Positions 1 to 7,890 of a DNA stretch of 12,915 nt are shown piece after piece. Positions within the stretch are counted from its first letter, which is position 1, and each line of letters opens with the position of its first letter. The stretch spans positions 1 through 12,915 of the forward strand of contig FR884488.1 in assembly GCA_000435535.1 (NCBI GenBank), read 5' to 3'. Made by a program: the position numbers and the translations under genes. The stretch is from Clostridium sp. CAG:575. Its GTDB lineage: Bacteria > Bacillota > Clostridia > TANB77 > CAG-508. The notes below the pieces were generated by a model. It made no database searches, was not told where the DNA came from, and saw only the letters and a program-made list of their open reading frames with translations.

Positions 1-21
1 TTTATTTTTAAAAACTACTTA

Positions 22-50
22 TTGATTTTTAGTAATTTTATGAATATAAT
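22..50 (+). promoter_or_regulatory. sigma-A-type promoter of the HD-GYP gene
   Basis: The -35 element TTGATT (22-27) and the perfect -10 element TATAAT (45-50) are 17 bases apart. Transcription would start near 57, leaving a leader of about 20 bases that contains the ribosome site GAGGTG at 66-71. Confidence 0.6.
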
Positions 51-76
51 ATTGTTGATTGAAATGAGGTGTTTTT

Positions 77-1126
77 ATGTCTATAGAAATATTAAATGAT
101 GCTTATCAAAATAGAGTTTATAATGTTTTAGTTGTAAGTTATGAGACTAAAATTATAAATAAATTAGCTATTCTTTTTGAGCCTTCAAAATATTCTTTTA
201 CTTTAGTCAGAGACCCCTTATTAGCACTTGAAAAAATAAGAAATGAAAATTTTGATATTGTTTTAATTAATTTCTCATTTTCTAAAATTTTTCTTGAGCA
301 ATTTATTAAAAAAATTCGATTATTTGATTCTTTTTTATATATAGTTCTAGTGACCAATAATAATGATTTAACTACTACTTTGAATATTGTAAAAAATTGT
401 GATATTGAAGGTTACTTTAATATAGATGAAAACTTTGAAAAATTGATTATTTTAATAGAACTAATAGCAAATTCTATTTATGAATTTATGAGAATTAATT
501 TGCAATTAGATAATTTTAGCGAAAGTTATAAATCGCCTTATTTAAGTACTGTTCAAATTTTGAGAAATATTGTTGAATATAAAGACCGTTATACTATTGG
601 CCATTCATTTAGAGTTTCTAAATATGCTGTTTTAATTGGTAGAAAATTAAATATTTCACGCAAGGATTTAAATATTTTAAAAATAGGAAGCATGTTCCAT
701 GATATTGGAAAAATTAGTGTCCCTAATTATATTTTGCTAAAATCTGCAAAACTAACTGATAAAGAGTATTATCAAATTAAGCAACATCCTTTGACTGGTG
801 CTCATATTTTGTATCCAACAACTCTTTATAAAAAAATGATACCTATTGTAAAGTTCCATCATGAGCGATTTGATGGCAAAGGTTATCCTGCTCGTTTAAA
901 AGGTTTAGAAATTCCTTTATTAGTACGAATTGTTACTATTGCAGATACTTTTGATGCTATGACTTCTAAAAGGACTTATCGTAATTCTTTGCCTATTGAA
1001 ACTGTTATTAAGGAATTTGAAAATAATAAGGGTTATCAATTTGACCCTGATATTACTGAGGTCTTTTTAGATATTTTAAAAAATGACTATTTAAAAATAC
1101 AAAAAATACAAAAAAGATATAAATAA
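77..1126 (+). CDS. HD-GYP domain protein with degenerate receiver domain (probable c-di-GMP phosphodiesterase)
   Basis: A 349-residue cytoplasmic protein with a receiver-like domain (about 13-135) followed by an HD-GYP domain (about 155-340), the RpfG-like layout and length. HD-GYP enzymes hydrolyse cyclic di-GMP. The catalytic half looks intact: H176 in GHSFRV, the HDIGK motif at 208-212, H237, HHERFDGKGYP at 261-271 and ADTFDAMTSKRTYR at 289-302. The receiver half has lost its chemistry: the acidic pair position reads S21-Y22, the phospho-acceptor Asp position is N65 (in FDIVLIN), and the conserved Lys position near 115 is Asn. It therefore cannot be phosphorylated in the usual way, and may instead act as a docking or dimerisation module. 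The start is supported by GAGGTG five bases upstream of the ATG. It stands alone, convergent with tex. Domain identity is firm; the substrate (c-di-GMP rather than another cyclic dinucleotide) is inferred from the family. Confidence 0.92.
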   Translation: MSIEILNDAYQNRVYNVLVVSYETKIINKLAILFEPSKYSFTLVRDPLLALEKIRNENFDIVLINFSFSKIFLEQFIKKIRLFDSFLYIVLVTNNNDLTTTLNIVKNCDIEGYFNIDENFEKLIILIELIANSIYEFMRINLQLDNFSESYKSPYLSTVQILRNIVEYKDRYTIGHSFRVSKYAVLIGRKLNISRKDLNILKIGSMFHDIGKISVPNYILLKSAKLTDKEYYQIKQHPLTGAHILYPTTLYKKMIPIVKFHHERFDGKGYPARLKGLEIPLLVRIVTIADTFDAMTSKRTYRNSLPIETVIKEFENNKGYQFDPDITEVFLDILKNDYLKIQKIQKRYK

Positions 1127-1173
1127 AAACTAAATTTGGGGAGAAATATTTCTCCCCAAAATTTAGTTTTTTT
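1125..1173. terminator. bidirectional terminator between HD-GYP gene and tex
   Basis: A long hairpin is centred on GGGGAGAA-ATAT-TTCTCCCC (1138-1157) and extended outward by AAAACTAAATTT pairing with AAATTTAGTTTT, with one bulged A. It has a run of A on the left (1125-1129) and a run of T on the right (1167-1173). It lies exactly between two convergent stop codons, so it can end transcription from both sides. Confidence 0.88.
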
Positions 1174-3355
1174 AAACTTTCATTGACAACGCAACTTTTT
1201 TTCTTTCCATATCTATTTTTATAACTTTAACCTTTACAATATCCCCTACAGAGACTAAATCAGATGGATTTTTTATAAATTTATCACTCATTTCTGATAT
1301 ATGTACAAGTCCATCATATTTAACACCAATGTCGACAAATGCTCCGAAGTCTATTACATTTCTAACTGTTCCAGTTAAAATCATTCCTTCTTTTAGATCT
1401 TCTAATTTTAAAACGTCTTGACGTAAAATTGGTTTTGGCATATCTTCACGTGGATCTCTTCCTGGTTTGCTAAGCTCTGATATTATATCTGTTAATGTCA
1501 TTTCTCCTATTTCAAGTTCTTTAGCTGTTTTTATAATATCTACTGTTTTTAATTTTTGTCTTAGTTCATCTGTTTTTTCTCTGCTTCGTAAATCTTCTTT
1601 ATCAAACCCTAATGATTTTAGTAGTTTTTCTGTTGCTTCATAGCTTTCTGGATGAACAGCTGTTACTTCTAATGGATTTTTTCCATCTATAATTCTTAAG
1701 AATCCTGCACATTGTTCAAATGCTACTTTCCCTAACTTTGGTACTTTTAAAAGTTCTTTTCTTTCTTTTAATTTTCCATTTTCGTCTCTATATTTAACTA
1801 TATTTTTAGCTATTGTGTTGTTTATTCCTGCTACATATGAAAGTAATGATGGTGTTGCTGTGTTTACATCAACTCCTACTTTGTTAACGCTATCTTCTAC
1901 TACTCCTGTTAGGCTTTCAGCAAGTTTCTTTTGGTTTACATCGTGTTGATATTGTCCGACACCTATTGCTTTTGGATCTATTTTTACAAGTTCTGCAAGT
2001 GGGTCTTGTAGTCTTCTTGCAATTGATATTGCTCCTCTTATTGAAACGTTAATGTCTGGATATTCTTCTGTTGCTAGCTTTGATGCTGAATATACAGATG
2101 CTCCAGCTTCACTAACAATTACATAATGTACTGGTCTTGATGCTTCTTTTATCATATCTGCAACAAACATTTCTGATTCTCTTGATGCTGTTCCATTTCC
2201 AATTGCAATCATGTCTATTTTATCTTTTTCTATTAATTTTAATAGTTCCTTTTTTGCACCTTCTACATCATTTTGTGGTTCTGTTGGATATACTGTTGTG
2301 TAATCCAATACTTTTCCTGTTTCATCAATTACTGCAATTTTGCATCCAGTTCTATAAGCTGGGTCAAATCCCATAACAGTTTTTCCTTTTATTGGTGCTC
2401 CTAATAATAGTTGTTTTGAATTTTGTCCAAATACTTTTATAGCTTTTTCTTCTGCTTTTTCTGTTAAATCTGAACGAATTTCTCTGTCTATTGATGGTTC
2501 TATTAATCTTTCAAAACTGTCTAAAATTGTATCTTTTAGCATTTGTGCAAATTGTGTTTCACCTTTTATGATGTCCTTTTCTATGTATATCAAAATTTTA
2601 TCTTCTGGCTTTTCAATTGATACTTTTAGAAAATCTTCTTTTTCTCCTCTGTTTATTGCTAATATTCTATGGCTTGGTATAAATTTAATTGCTTCACTAT
2701 AATCATAATACATTTCGTAATTTGACTTTGCTTCTTCATCTTTTGCCTTTGTTTTTATAAGTCCTTCTCTGTAGCATTGTCTTTTTATCTCTTTTCTGTA
2801 TTTTGCATTATCTGATATATCTTCTGCAATTATGTCTAATGCTCCTTGTATTGCATCTTCGGCTGTTGCTACTACTTTGTCTTTGTTTTTCTTATCTTCT
2901 TCTGATAAATTATCTATGTTTATATATTCTTTAGCAATTTCTAATATTGGTCTGTTTTCTTTTTGTTCAATTATTATTTTAGCTAATGGTTCTAATCCTT
3001 TTGATTTTGCTACTGTTGCTCTTGTTTTCTTTTTTTGTTTATATGGTCTATAAATATCTTCTACTTCTGCTAAAGTTTTTGCAATTGCTACTGCTTGTAA
3101 AATTTCATCTGTTAATTTTCCTTGTTCATCGATTGATTTTACTATTTCTTCTTTTCTTGTTTCTAGATTTCTTAAATATGTTAATCTTTCACCAAATGTT
3201 CTTAGTATTTCGTCACTAAGGCCTCCTGTTACTTCTTTTCTGTAACGTGCAATGAATGGTATTGTATTACCTTCATCAATTAATTTTATTGTATTTTCAA
3301 CTTGTGTTGTTTTAATATTTAATTCTTCTGCTATTGTTTTTATTATTTTATCCAT
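1172..3355 (-). CDS. tex: Tex family RNA-binding transcription accessory protein
   Basis: A 727-residue protein with the full Tex layout and normal length. The N-terminal Tex helical region (1-200) includes the IPFIARYRKE stretch typical of the family. A YqgF/RNase H-like domain follows (about 325-430, with GFDPAYRTGCK at 329-339, AIGNGTASRESE at 384-395 and SEAGASVYSAS at 415-425). A helix-hairpin-helix region spans about 490-560, and a C-terminal S1 domain spans 653-727 (GTVRNVIDFGAFVDIG and DGLVHISEMS). Tex is a conserved cytoplasmic nucleic-acid-binding protein linked to transcription and toxin regulation in several bacteria; its exact role here is not shown by the sequence. The only in-frame ATG downstream of the stop at 3368-3370 is at 3355. 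Its best ribosome site, AGGAG at 3379-3383, is unusually far away (23 bases); a weaker GGA is 7 bases from the ATG. I saw no convincing -35/-10 pair upstream. It is divergent from the DUF975 gene. Confidence 0.97.
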   Translation of the reverse strand: MDKIIKTIAEELNIKTTQVENTIKLIDEGNTIPFIARYRKEVTGGLSDEILRTFGERLTYLRNLETRKEEIVKSIDEQGKLTDEILQAVAIAKTLAEVEDIYRPYKQKKKTRATVAKSKGLEPLAKIIIEQKENRPILEIAKEYINIDNLSEEDKKNKDKVVATAEDAIQGALDIIAEDISDNAKYRKEIKRQCYREGLIKTKAKDEEAKSNYEMYYDYSEAIKFIPSHRILAINRGEKEDFLKVSIEKPEDKILIYIEKDIIKGETQFAQMLKDTILDSFERLIEPSIDREIRSDLTEKAEEKAIKVFGQNSKQLLLGAPIKGKTVMGFDPAYRTGCKIAVIDETGKVLDYTTVYPTEPQNDVEGAKKELLKLIEKDKIDMIAIGNGTASRESEMFVADMIKEASRPVHYVIVSEAGASVYSASKLATEEYPDINVSIRGAISIARRLQDPLAELVKIDPKAIGVGQYQHDVNQKKLAESLTGVVEDSVNKVGVDVNTATPSLLSYVAGINNTIAKNIVKYRDENGKLKERKELLKVPKLGKVAFEQCAGFLRIIDGKNPLEVTAVHPESYEATEKLLKSLGFDKEDLRSREKTDELRQKLKTVDIIKTAKELEIGEMTLTDIISELSKPGRDPREDMPKPILRQDVLKLEDLKEGMILTGTVRNVIDFGAFVDIGVKYDGLVHISEMSDKFIKNPSDLVSVGDIVKVKVIKIDMERKKVALSMKV

Positions 3356-3464
3356 CTTTAAATCCGCTTATTAAGCTTCTCCTTTCCTCTTTTATTCTAC
3401 TAATAGGACTAATTTCATATAATTCTATTAGTGATAATTCATTGTTTTATTTTGTCTATATTTG

Positions 3465-3493
3465 TTGACATTTAATAACTATTAATATATCAT
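3465..3493 (+). promoter_or_regulatory. sigma-A-type promoter of the DUF975 gene
   Basis: A consensus TTGACA (3465-3470) is followed after exactly 17 bases by TATCAT (3488-3493, five of six matches to TATAAT). Transcription would start near 3500, just ahead of the ribosome site AAGGGG at 3511-3516. Confidence 0.65.
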
Positions 3494-3525
3494 AATTTTA
3501 ATAAAAAAGAAAGGGGATTTTTAAA

Positions 3526-4320
3526 ATGATTTCATCAGATTTTAGAACAGAAGCCAGAAGAAAATTAGATGGCAAATGGGGCAAAGCTGCTTGCATGATT
3601 TTAGCTTATGTTTTTGTATTTTTTGTATTTGGACTTATTCAAAGTCTTTTTCCAGAATCTATGCAAGGAATTTTATCTTTAATTGTAAACATAATTGAAT
3701 TACCTTTAGGATTTGGACTTATTGTTTCTCTTGTTAAATTATTCTATGATGAAGAAGTTAATGCTTTTAGTTTTTGGAGTATTGGTTTTAAAAATTTTGT
3801 AAAACCTTGGGGAATTACTTGGAACATATTTTTAAAAATGATTATTCCTTATATTTTAATAATTGTTGCATATGTATTAATCATATTTGGTATCTTTGGA
3901 TCATTTGCAACTTATTTAACAGCAACTGATAATGTTTCTTCTTTGTATTATTATAATAGCTATACTTCTGGCTTTAGTGCATTATTAGTAATAGGATTCA
4001 TCCTTTTAATTGCATCTGCAATTTGGGCTGTTACAAAATTTTATTATTATCAATTAGCATATGTAATTGCCGCAAAAGATTTAGATTTATCAGCAAAAGA
4101 TGCTGTTTTGAGAAGTAAAGAACTTATGCAAGGAAAAAGATCAAAATTATTCTTTTTACAACTTTCATTTATAGGTTGGGCAATTCTTGCTGTATTTACT
4201 TTTGGTATTGGTTATTTATGGCTTTTACCTTATATGCAATTTGCTACTATAGCTTTTTATGACTTTGTTGCCGGTAATGACATTACAGCCGAAGTTATTC
4301 AAGATAATTCTGAAGAATAA
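3526..4320 (+). CDS. DUF975 family multi-pass membrane protein
   Basis: A 264-residue hydrophobic protein with about five to six membrane segments (roughly 21-41, 48-70, 102-130, 149-171, 207-248, the last probably a pair). It matches the DUF975 pattern: an N-terminal cytoplasmic stretch ARRKLDGKWG (10-19), a cytoplasmic helix DAVLRSKELMQGKRSKLFF (about 192-210), then LSFIGWAIL and GIGYLWLLPYMQFATIAFY (228-245). The C-terminus is acidic. DUF975 proteins are widespread in Bacillota and have no agreed function, so none is assigned. The start is well supported by AAGGGG nine bases upstream and a strong promoter. It is a single-gene unit, divergent from tex and convergent with the ABC-F gene, so the neighbours give no functional hint. 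Confidence 0.88.
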   Translation: MISSDFRTEARRKLDGKWGKAACMILAYVFVFFVFGLIQSLFPESMQGILSLIVNIIELPLGFGLIVSLVKLFYDEEVNAFSFWSIGFKNFVKPWGITWNIFLKMIIPYILIIVAYVLIIFGIFGSFATYLTATDNVSSLYYYNSYTSGFSALLVIGFILLIASAIWAVTKFYYYQLAYVIAAKDLDLSAKDAVLRSKELMQGKRSKLFFLQLSFIGWAILAVFTFGIGYLWLLPYMQFATIAFYDFVAGNDITAEVIQDNSEE

Positions 4321-4340
4321 TAGTTTCAAGAATATATAAA

Positions 4341-4368
4341 AAACACACTGTCTGTAGTGTGTTTTTTT
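4341..4368. terminator. bidirectional terminator between DUF975 and ABC-F genes
   Basis: A nine-base-pair stem, AAACACACT (4341-4349) with AGTGTGTTT (4356-4364), closes a six-base loop. A T run continues to 4368 on the right and an A run sits on the left (about 4338-4343). It lies between convergent genes and can serve both. Confidence 0.88.
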
Positions 4369-4399
4369 GACCACAAGAAACTTCTATTTAGTCCAAGTG

Positions 4400-5983
4400 C
4401 TATTCTATTCCTAAATATTCATTATATGTAACTTCTCTATCTATAACTTTTCCATCTTCTTTTATGTCTATAATTCTATTAGCTACTGTTTGTGTTAATT
4501 CATGGTCATGTGATGTAAACAATATATTTCCTATAAATTTTTTCATACCTTCATTTACAGATGTTATGCTTTCCATGTCTAAGTGGTTTGTTGGTTCATC
4601 AAATATCAATAAATTTGCTCCAGATAACATCATTTTTGAAAGAACACATCTTACTTTTTCTCCTCCTGATAGTACTTTAACTTGTTTTAATGCTTCGTCT
4701 CCAGAGAATAACATTCTTCCTAAAAATCCTCTTACATATGTTTCGTCTGGATCTTTAGAATATTTTCTAAGCCATTCTGTTATGTTTTCATCTGTATCAA
4801 ATAAATAGTTATTATCCTTAGGAAAATAAGCTTTTGTTATCGTTGTTCCCCATACTAGTTCTCCTTCATCTGGCTCCAATTCTCCTGCTATTATTTGGAA
4901 TAATACTGTTTTGGCGATTTCATTGTCTGCTAAAAATGCTATTTTGTCATCTTGTTTTACAGTAAATGATACGTTGTCTAATACTTTTATTCCTTCATAT
5001 GTTTTTGAGATATTTTTTACTTGTAATATTTCTTTTCCTGGTTCTCTATCTGGTTTAAAGTCTACATATGGATACTTTCTGTTTGATGGTTTTATTTCGT
5101 CTAATTCTATTTTTTCTAGTGTTTTCTTCCTTGATGTTGCTTGTTTTGATTTTGAAGCATTTGCACTAAATCTTGCAATAAAGTCTTGTAATTCTTTTAT
5201 TTTCTCTTCTTTCTTTTTGTTTTGTTCTCTCATTTGCTTTAACGCTAATTGGCTTGATTCATACCAGAAATCATAATTTCCTGGATAGACTTTTATTTTT
5301 CCAAAGTCTACATCTGCAATATGTGTACATACTTTGTTTAAGAAATATCTATCATGTGATACAACTATTACTGTATTTTCAAAGTTTATTAAGAATTCTT
5401 GTAACCAATTTATACTTTTTAGGTCTAAGTCATTTGTTGGTTCGTCTAGTAATAACACATCTGGATTTCCAAATAAAGCTTGTGCTAATAATACTTTTAC
5501 TTTTTCTCTTGCTTCTATTTCTTTCATAAATTTATAATGATTTTCTGGTATAATTCCTAAATCATTTAAAAGCATTGCTGCATCTGATTCTGCATTCCAA
5601 CCATCTAATTCTGCAAATCTTTCTTCTAATTTTGCTGCTTTCATTCCATCTTCTTCAGAAAAATCTGGTTTTGCGTATATTGCTTCTTTTTCTTTCATAA
5701 TGTCATATAATTCTTTATTTCCCATCATTACTGTGTCTATTACTGTATTTTCTTCATATGCAAAGTGGTCTTGTTTTAATATTGATAGTCTTTCTCCTTT
5801 TTCTAGTGTTACATCTCCTTTACTAGGTTCTATTTCTCCTGATAAAATTTTTAAGAATGTAGATTTTCCTGCTCCATTTGCTCCTATTATTCCATAGCAA
5901 TTTCCTTTTCCGAACTTTATGTTTACATCTTCAAATAATACTCTTTTTCCAAATCTTACGGTTACTCCGTTTGCACTTAACAT
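4400..5983 (-). CDS. ABC-F family ATPase, YkpA/YbiT type
   Basis: A 527-residue soluble protein with two ABC ATPase domains and no membrane segment. ABC-F proteins act on the ribosome, usually at the tRNA exit site, in translation or antibiotic protection. Domain 1 has Walker A GANGAGKST (34-42), Walker B and the ABC-F signature DEPTNDLD (180-187), and switch SHD (209-211). A charged inter-domain linker runs about 240-300. Domain 2 has LSGGE (438-442), DEPTNHLD (462-469) and SHD (491-493). Two motifs are off-consensus: the first signature reads EIEAREK (155-161) instead of LSGGE, and the second Walker A reads ADNEIAKT (352-359), lacking the G before K. As I recall, similar variants occur in the YkpA/YbiT branch, so they probably mark the subfamily rather than damage. 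The length suits that branch and argues against a dedicated resistance protein. The start is fixed by AGGAGG at 5988-5993, four bases before the ATG. Confidence 0.93.
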   Translation of the reverse strand: MLSANGVTVRFGKRVLFEDVNIKFGKGNCYGIIGANGAGKSTFLKILSGEIEPSKGDVTLEKGERLSILKQDHFAYEENTVIDTVMMGNKELYDIMKEKEAIYAKPDFSEEDGMKAAKLEERFAELDGWNAESDAAMLLNDLGIIPENHYKFMKEIEAREKVKVLLAQALFGNPDVLLLDEPTNDLDLKSINWLQEFLINFENTVIVVSHDRYFLNKVCTHIADVDFGKIKVYPGNYDFWYESSQLALKQMREQNKKKEEKIKELQDFIARFSANASKSKQATSRKKTLEKIELDEIKPSNRKYPYVDFKPDREPGKEILQVKNISKTYEGIKVLDNVSFTVKQDDKIAFLADNEIAKTVLFQIIAGELEPDEGELVWGTTITKAYFPKDNNYLFDTDENITEWLRKYSKDPDETYVRGFLGRMLFSGDEALKQVKVLSGGEKVRCVLSKMMLSGANLLIFDEPTNHLDMESITSVNEGMKKFIGNILFTSHDHELTQTVANRIIDIKEDGKVIDREVTYNEYLGIE

Positions 5984-6049
5984 TTTTCCTCCTTTAAGAT
6001 AAGTGGTCTATTAATTTTATCCAATTATCTTTCTTTTATTGTTTCGACC

Positions 6050-6078
6050 ATTATACCTTATTTTTCCTGTTGTTTCAA
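6050..6078 (-). promoter_or_regulatory. sigma-A-type promoter of the ABC-F gene
   Basis: On the minus strand, TTGAAA (complement of 6073-6078) and a perfect TATAAT (complement of 6050-6055) are 17 bases apart. Transcription would start near 6043, giving a leader of about 60 bases. I see no attenuator or leader peptide of the kind found before antibiotic-induced ABC-F genes, though the leader is short. Confidence 0.65.
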
Positions 6079-6080
6079 GT

Positions 6081-6114
6081 AAAAAATTAAAATCCTTGGC
6101 TAATCCAAGGATTT
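6081..6114 (-). terminator. terminator of the DUF378 gene
   Basis: A perfect ten-base-pair stem, AAATCCTTGG (6090-6099) with CCAAGGATTT (6105-6114), closes a five-base loop. On the minus strand it is followed by TTAATTTTTT. It begins a few bases after the DUF378 stop codon and insulates the ABC-F promoter just beyond it. Confidence 0.85.
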
Positions 6115-6118
6115 CTAT

Positions 6119-6307
6119 TTAATCATCAAATAATAATTTTATTCCCCATAATCCAGAAATTCCAACTAATGCATATATAATTCTTGAAATTACTGTCATA
6201 TCTCCAAAAATAGTACTAACTAAATTAAAATTAAAGAAACCTATTAATCCCCAATTGATAGCACCTATTATAATTAGCACTAATGCAATCTTGTCCACAA
6301 CTTTCAT
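6119..6307 (-). CDS. DUF378 family small membrane protein
   Basis: About 62 residues with two membrane segments. It starts MKVVDKIALVLIIIGAINWG, continues GLIGFFNFNLVSTIFG, and then has a second hydrophobic helix around SRIIYALVGISGLWGIKLL. This is the conserved DUF378 pattern (K..DKIAL...IG..NWGL.G.FNF), and its usual length. Function is unknown. The longer start at 6319 (adding MVVK) is unlikely, because the ribosome site AAGGA (6320-6324) would touch that ATG. From the ATG at 6307 the same site is 12 bases away, and the protein then starts like its relatives. It stands alone with its own terminator. A TATAAT on the minus strand (6368-6373) could be its -10, but I see no good -35. Confidence 0.88.
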   Translation of the reverse strand: MKVVDKIALVLIIIGAINWGLIGFFNFNLVSTIFGDMTVISRIIYALVGISGLWGIKLLFDD

Positions 6308-6447
6308 TTTTACAACCATTCCTTTCTTTCAAAGTACAAAATTTGATTTAAAATATTGTATTTTACAATTATATTCAAACTTATCCTCCTAAACTCTCGT
6401 GTTTTTTATTTTATTATGCACTTATTTTTTAGTTTTATTCAAAATAA

Positions 6448-6476
6448 TTGAAAAAAAAATTTTTTTATGTTACATT
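6448..6476 (+). promoter_or_regulatory. possible extended -10 promoter of the capA-like gene
   Basis: TTGAAA (6448-6453) is followed after 17 bases by TACATT (6471-6476), which is preceded by TGT, an extended -10 element. The -10 hexamer matches only four of six positions, so this is moderate evidence. Transcription would start near 6483, about 30 bases before the ATG. Confidence 0.4.
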
Positions 6477-6512
6477 TTAATTATAAATTTTTGTAATAAT
6501 GGGGGATTAATT

Positions 6513-7805
6513 ATGAAAAAAAATGAAAAAAATTTGAAACACGAATCAAAACATAGTCAAACGTCTAAAAATATTAAAAATCTTTCTAAAAAAGTTTTAT
6601 GTATTATAGTTTTAATCGTTTTACTATTTTTAATTATCTTTTTTAAAGATAATTTTGTAAATTTATTTAATTCTATATTTAATACAGAAATACCTACTTC
6701 ATCAACAACTTCTATTGACTCTAAATCAAATAATATTACAGATGTTAGTTCATCTATTGAACCAATAACATTTACTTTTACTGCTCTTGGAGATACTTTA
6801 TGTCATAATACTCAATATTGGGATGCATATAATAAGCAAACAGGAATCTACGATTTTTCTTATGTATATGATGATATTCGATCTTATACCGAAGCTTCAG
6901 ATATTACTATCTCTAGTTTAGAAACTACTTTTGCCGGAGAAGATAGAGGATACAGCAATTATCCAACTTTTAATACTCCTGATAGCTTAGCAACTGCATT
7001 AAAAGGTATTGGAATTGATATTATTTCAACTGCAGGGAATCATGCTTTAGACTACGGATATTCAGGTCTTTGTAGGTCAATTGATGTTTTGAATAATGCT
7101 GGTCTTTCTCATTTAGGTACTTATAAATCTGCTGAAGAACAAGAACAAATTTTAATAAAAGATGTTAAAGGTGTTAAAATTGCTTTTATTAATTATACAT
7201 ACGGTACAAATGGTATACCTGTACCTTCTGGAAAAGAATATTGTGTTAATTTAATAGATAAAGAACTTATAAAAAAACAAATAGCTCAGGCTAAAGAAGC
7301 TAAAGTAGATATGATTGTTGCTTGTATGCATTGGGGAACTGAATATAGAACAACTGCTAATTCTGAACAAAAAGAACTTGCGGATTTTCTTTTTAAAAAT
7401 GGAGTTGATGTAATTATTGGAAATCATCCTCATGTCTTAGAACCTATGGAAAAAAGAACTGTGACTTTAGATGATGGTACTATTAAAGATTGCTTTGTTG
7501 TTTATGCTTTAGGTAATTTCACAGCTGACCAAAGAGAAGAAATTACTAGAGATTCTGCTATTTTAAATTTGACTATTACAAAAAATTCTGATGGTAAGAT
7601 TTCTATTGATAAAGTCAATTATGTGCCTATTTATATGTATAAAAATAAAAATATTTCTACTAAAAAATTTAAAATTTTAGATATTGAAAAAACTATTTCT
7701 GAATATGAATCTGGTCAAGATACTTCTATTGGTTCTTCTGTTTATAATAACTTAAAAATTCAATTACAAAAAATAAGAAGTATTCTTGGTAATGAAATAA
7801 ATTAG
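6513..7805 (+). CDS. CapA family (PGA_cap) membrane-anchored putative metallophosphoesterase
   Basis: About 430 residues. A short basic cytoplasmic tail rich in Lys, Asn and Ser is followed by one membrane anchor (about 28-44), a Ser/Thr-rich spacer, and an outward-facing CapA domain (about 85-360). Motifs of this calcineurin-like fold are visible: LGD (92-94), SLE (135-137), GNH (175-177), HWG (273-275), GNHPH (303-307) and YALGNF (331-336). CapA is known from poly-gamma-glutamate capsule export, but most stand-alone clostridial members have no proven role, and no other capB/capC-type genes are here. A longer frame opens at 6399 but would add a hydrophobic leader with no ribosome site; the ATG at 6513 has GGGGG at 6501-6505 and sits immediately before the basic tail. 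A phosphoesterase acting on cell-surface material is possible. Confidence 0.88.
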   Translation: MKKNEKNLKHESKHSQTSKNIKNLSKKVLCIIVLIVLLFLIIFFKDNFVNLFNSIFNTEIPTSSTTSIDSKSNNITDVSSSIEPITFTFTALGDTLCHNTQYWDAYNKQTGIYDFSYVYDDIRSYTEASDITISSLETTFAGEDRGYSNYPTFNTPDSLATALKGIGIDIISTAGNHALDYGYSGLCRSIDVLNNAGLSHLGTYKSAEEQEQILIKDVKGVKIAFINYTYGTNGIPVPSGKEYCVNLIDKELIKKQIAQAKEAKVDMIVACMHWGTEYRTTANSEQKELADFLFKNGVDVIIGNHPHVLEPMEKRTVTLDDGTIKDCFVVYALGNFTADQREEITRDSAILNLTITKNSDGKISIDKVNYVPIYMYKNKNISTKKFKILDIEKTISEYESGQDTSIGSSVYNNLKIQLQKIRSILGNEIN

Positions 7806-7827
7806 CTTAATTTCAGTTTTTAAATTT

Positions 7828-7870
7828 AAAAGCATAATATATATTTTTTATATACTATGCTTTATTTTAT
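7828..7870. terminator. bidirectional terminator between capA-like and corA-like genes
   Basis: The stem AAAGCATA (7828-7835) with TATGCTTT (7856-7863) is extended inward by TATATA pairs past one A/C mismatch, around a T-rich loop. The right side is T-rich (on to about 7884), and the left side is A-rich for the opposite strand. It sits between convergent genes. Confidence 0.75.
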
Positions 7871-7890
7871 TATTTTTATTTTTTACATAT

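Noticed and set aside
2137..3219. Plus-strand open frames rich in Leu and Phe opposite tex
   Set aside because: They are shadows of the coding strand: no ribosome sites, low-complexity Leu/Phe products, and tex is unambiguous on the other strand.
6308..6319. Upstream ATG (6319) as start of the DUF378 protein
   Set aside because: The only ribosome site directly abuts this ATG, leaving no spacer. The next ATG at 6307 has workable spacing and gives the usual family N-terminus.
6451..6466. A-run followed by T-run as a terminator hairpin
   Set aside because: It is a pure A/T palindrome with no GC pairs, and falls in the predicted promoter spacer of the capA-like gene. It is more likely a bent AT tract.
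6399..6512. N-terminal extension of the CapA-like frame to an ATG at 6399
   Set aside because: It would add 38 mostly hydrophobic residues in front of a basic tail and membrane anchor, has no ribosome site, and overlaps the predicted promoter. The ATG at 6513 has a G-rich site at 6501-6505.
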